DNA of 64,000 nucleotides from Bacteroidota bacterium (GTDB lineage Bacteria > Bacteroidota > Bacteroidia > UBA7662 > CANHCV01), in NCBI GenBank assembly GCA_947501265.1, contig CANMVY010000002.1, forward strand, positions 147,048-211,047. The letters run 5' to 3'. Made by a program: the position numbers and the translations under genes. The notes under the pieces are model-generated. The model was not told the origin of the DNA and did no database searches. It saw only the letters and a program-made list of their open reading frames with translations. Of this stretch, positions 62,697 through 64,000 are shown piece by piece (within the stretch, counting starts at the first letter, position 1; every line of letters starts with the position of its first letter).

Positions 62697-62704
62697 CAAA
62701 AGTA
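62697..62704 (-). promoter_or_regulatory. -7 promoter element of fbaA
   Basis: Reads TACTTTTG on the minus strand, 22 bases upstream of the ATG at 62674. Confidence 0.55.
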
Positions 62705-62729
62705 GGCAAGAAGCACCAAAAATTCATCC

Positions 62730-62737
62730 TAACTTTG
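62730..62737 (+). promoter_or_regulatory. -7 promoter element of the acyltransferase gene
   Basis: TAACTTTG, only four bases before the ATG at 62742, so the transcript should start at the initiation codon. It lies back to back with the fbaA box 25 bases away. Confidence 0.65.
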
Positions 62738-62741
62738 TGGA

Positions 62742-63833
62742 ATGTTGTATCAAAGCGTGCGCCTACTCATTGGCTTCTTTTTGAAGATGTATTTCCGAAG
62801 AATAAAATTTTCTGGAATGGAAAACATCGATGAATCAAAACCAACTTTATTGTGCGGCAACCACACGAATGCGTTTTTAGAAGGTGTTCTTATTGCCGCC
62901 AATTATCCCAATGCCAAACTCTATTTTTTAGCCAGGGCCGATGTTTTTAACCACCCTTTGGCCGCAAAAATTTTAGATAAACTCCACATCATTCCCATCT
63001 ACCGCATACGGGATGGATACAATGCCTTGGACCGAAACAAAGACACCTTCAACAAGGTTACGCAACTATTAAAAGAAGGAAAACACGTCATTATCTTCTC
63101 CGAAGGCGATTGCATTGCCGAAAAACGACTTCGCAGCTTGAAAAAAGGATCGGCTCGATTGGCTTTTCAAGCCGTTGAAGAAGGATTGGAAGATCTTCAA
63201 ATTATTCCCGTTGGAATTAACTACACCGGATTTGGAAAAGAAGGAGAGGATGCATTGATTCAATTTTCTGAACCTTTCAATGCCAATGATTATTACCCTA
63301 AATCGGAAACCGAGAAAGCTTCCTCTCTCAATCAATTCAATAACCGATTAATTGAAGGATTAAAAGAAGCCGTGGTGGATTATCCGGTAGAGGATTATGA
63401 AAATATTAACGATTACACCCAACAAAGAAGGATCGCAGCTATTCTGGGACATCGAAACGGAACCGGAAGCGAGCCAGGAATTGCAGAAGAACGTCAGTGG
63501 GTAGCCGATTACCCTGAGGGAGTGCCCGCAGCAGCTCCTCAAAAACAACGATTCTTAGAAAAACTTGCCATTGGAGAATCAAACTTGTTGCTTCCCATTT
63601 TCTTTATTCCCCACTTTATTGCCAACCGACTTACAAAAAAAGTGGTCAAGTCGCTCGATTTTTTCCAATCCATGGAAGTCGCATTTCGAATGGTCCTGGT
63701 TCTCGTTTGGGGATTGGTGTTCACCACTGTTCTCACCATTTTGGTTGGCGGAAAGTTGGGAATTTGGGTTGTACTTTTTCTTCTTTACTTCCTACTTTAC
63801 CGTTTTCATTGCAACAATCGTCCCCTTCATTGA
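62742..63833 (+). CDS. Glycerolipid (1-acylglycerol-3-phosphate type) acyltransferase
   Basis: A 363-residue PlsC-family acyltransferase. The active-site block is GNHTNAFLEG (family NHPNSFLD, with Glu here instead of the catalytic-motif Asp), followed by FLARADVF, IPIYRIRDGY and FSEGDC (the FPEGT-type phosphate-binding motif). The C terminus has two hydrophobic segments (MVLVLVWGLVFTTVLTILV; WVVLFLLYFLLY). It probably acylates a lysophospholipid at the inner membrane. Asp-to-Glu in the active site is a conservative but notable change. Confidence 0.86.
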   Translation: MLYQSVRLLIGFFLKMYFRRIKFSGMENIDESKPTLLCGNHTNAFLEGVLIAANYPNAKLYFLARADVFNHPLAAKILDKLHIIPIYRIRDGYNALDRNKDTFNKVTQLLKEGKHVIIFSEGDCIAEKRLRSLKKGSARLAFQAVEEGLEDLQIIPVGINYTGFGKEGEDALIQFSEPFNANDYYPKSETEKASSLNQFNNRLIEGLKEAVVDYPVEDYENINDYTQQRRIAAILGHRNGTGSEPGIAEERQWVADYPEGVPAAAPQKQRFLEKLAIGESNLLLPIFFIPHFIANRLTKKVVKSLDFFQSMEVAFRMVLVLVWGLVFTTVLTILVGGKLGIWVVLFLLYFLLYRFHCNNRPLH

Positions 63834-63834
63834 T

Positions 63835-64000
63835 ATGCATTCCTTGATCTTTTACGGTAAACTCAAGACTTTGTGCACTGAAACGGTGCTTCTTCCCTCC
63901 CAAATTTCGGTGGAGGATTTGAGGAAATCGCTTAATGAACATTTTCCGCAACTCCATGGGGAGCCCTTTCTTTTGGCTGGCGAAAAGGGCATGCTTCACG
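63835..64000 (+). CDS. MoaD/ThiS-like protein, 5' part (gene continues past window)
   Basis: Fifty-five codons are visible, starting MHSLIFYGKLKTLC one base after the acyltransferase stop. The beta-grasp pattern (LIFYGKL, then ISVEDLRKSLNEHFPQL and PFLLAGEKG) resembles MoaD, the small subunit of molybdopterin synthase. The C-terminal Gly-Gly that would prove this is outside the window. A molybdenum cofactor gene would be in keeping with fdhD at 47693. Confidence 0.6.
   Translation, partial: MHSLIFYGKLKTLCTETVLLPSQISVEDLRKSLNEHFPQLHGEPFLLAGEKGMLH

Noticed and set aside
63733-63999. Minus-strand open frame at the window end
   Set aside because: It lies opposite the acyltransferase C terminus and the MoaD-like start, which have clear family features on the plus strand.

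Overview
The window is a densely coded stretch of a Bacteroidota chromosome, probably a Flavobacteriales-like aerobe. The placement rests on the TAnnTTTG (-7) promoter motif in front of many genes, ribosomal protein S16 with a long Ala/Glu/Pro tail, the order parA-parB-DUF5683-dapB-lepB, the pair DUF4783-nadC, TonB-dependent receptors with a CarboxypepD_reg domain, and the DUF6702/HupE/M1 peptidase neighbourhood. Genus cannot be resolved from sequence alone. No intergenic gap exceeds 300 bases, and no rRNA, tRNA, CRISPR array, insertion sequence or integrase was recognised.

Layout. 1-2.9 kb: 3' end of ffh, rpsP with a repeat-rich tail, and a lone HNH nuclease gene boxed by two terminators. 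2.9-10.3 kb: secreted DUF4139 protein, M1 peptidase and HupE/UreJ-like membrane protein (minus strand), diverging from DUF6702, an adenosine deaminase-like hydrolase, a small membrane protein and a lipoprotein glutathione peroxidase. 10.3-16.7 kb: a 1227-residue SF1 helicase whose GTG start sits inside the preceding terminator, hypoxanthine phosphoribosyltransferase, and a two-domain oxidoreductase. 16.7-19.5 kb: TauE/SafE exporter overlapping a seven-haem TPR cytochrome. 19.9-25.7 kb: four genes overlapping by 4 nt each: cytochrome P450, stand-alone E2-type acyltransferase, a fatty-acid-hydroxylase::GH3 fusion, and an enolase-superfamily enzyme. This is the strongest candidate for an undescribed pathway, plausibly hydroxylation, activation and conjugation of a carboxylic acid.

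25.7-29.9 kb: lepB, dapB, DUF5683, parB and parA. 30-34.8 kb: solute-binding lipoprotein, DUF1801 protein, small membrane protein and TonB receptor. 34.8-38.5 kb: ftsY, fumarylacetoacetase and citrate synthase. 38.5-43.6 kb: a probable nitric-oxide signalling operon (NtrC-like response regulator, H-NOX sensor, hybrid histidine kinase). The regulator has lost its GAFTGA loop and both arginine fingers, so it probably does not act as a normal sigma-54 activator. 43.7-51.2 kb: GNAT, TonB receptor, exported superoxide dismutase with an extra C-terminal domain, FdhD and beta-mannosidase. 51.2-57 kb: prfB without a frameshift, DUF4783, nadC, an ECF sigma/TM protein/Spy-like operon, YjjG-type phosphatase, methyltransferase and shikimate kinase. 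56.9-64 kb: MbfA-like iron exporter, pnp, rpsO, accD, class II aldolase, a glycerolipid acyltransferase and a partial MoaD-like gene cut by the window end.

Two organisational features recur. Several -7 boxes end only 4-8 nt before the start codon, suggesting leaderless or nearly leaderless mRNAs. Three convergent gene pairs overlap by four bases at their stop codons, leaving no room for a terminator between them.
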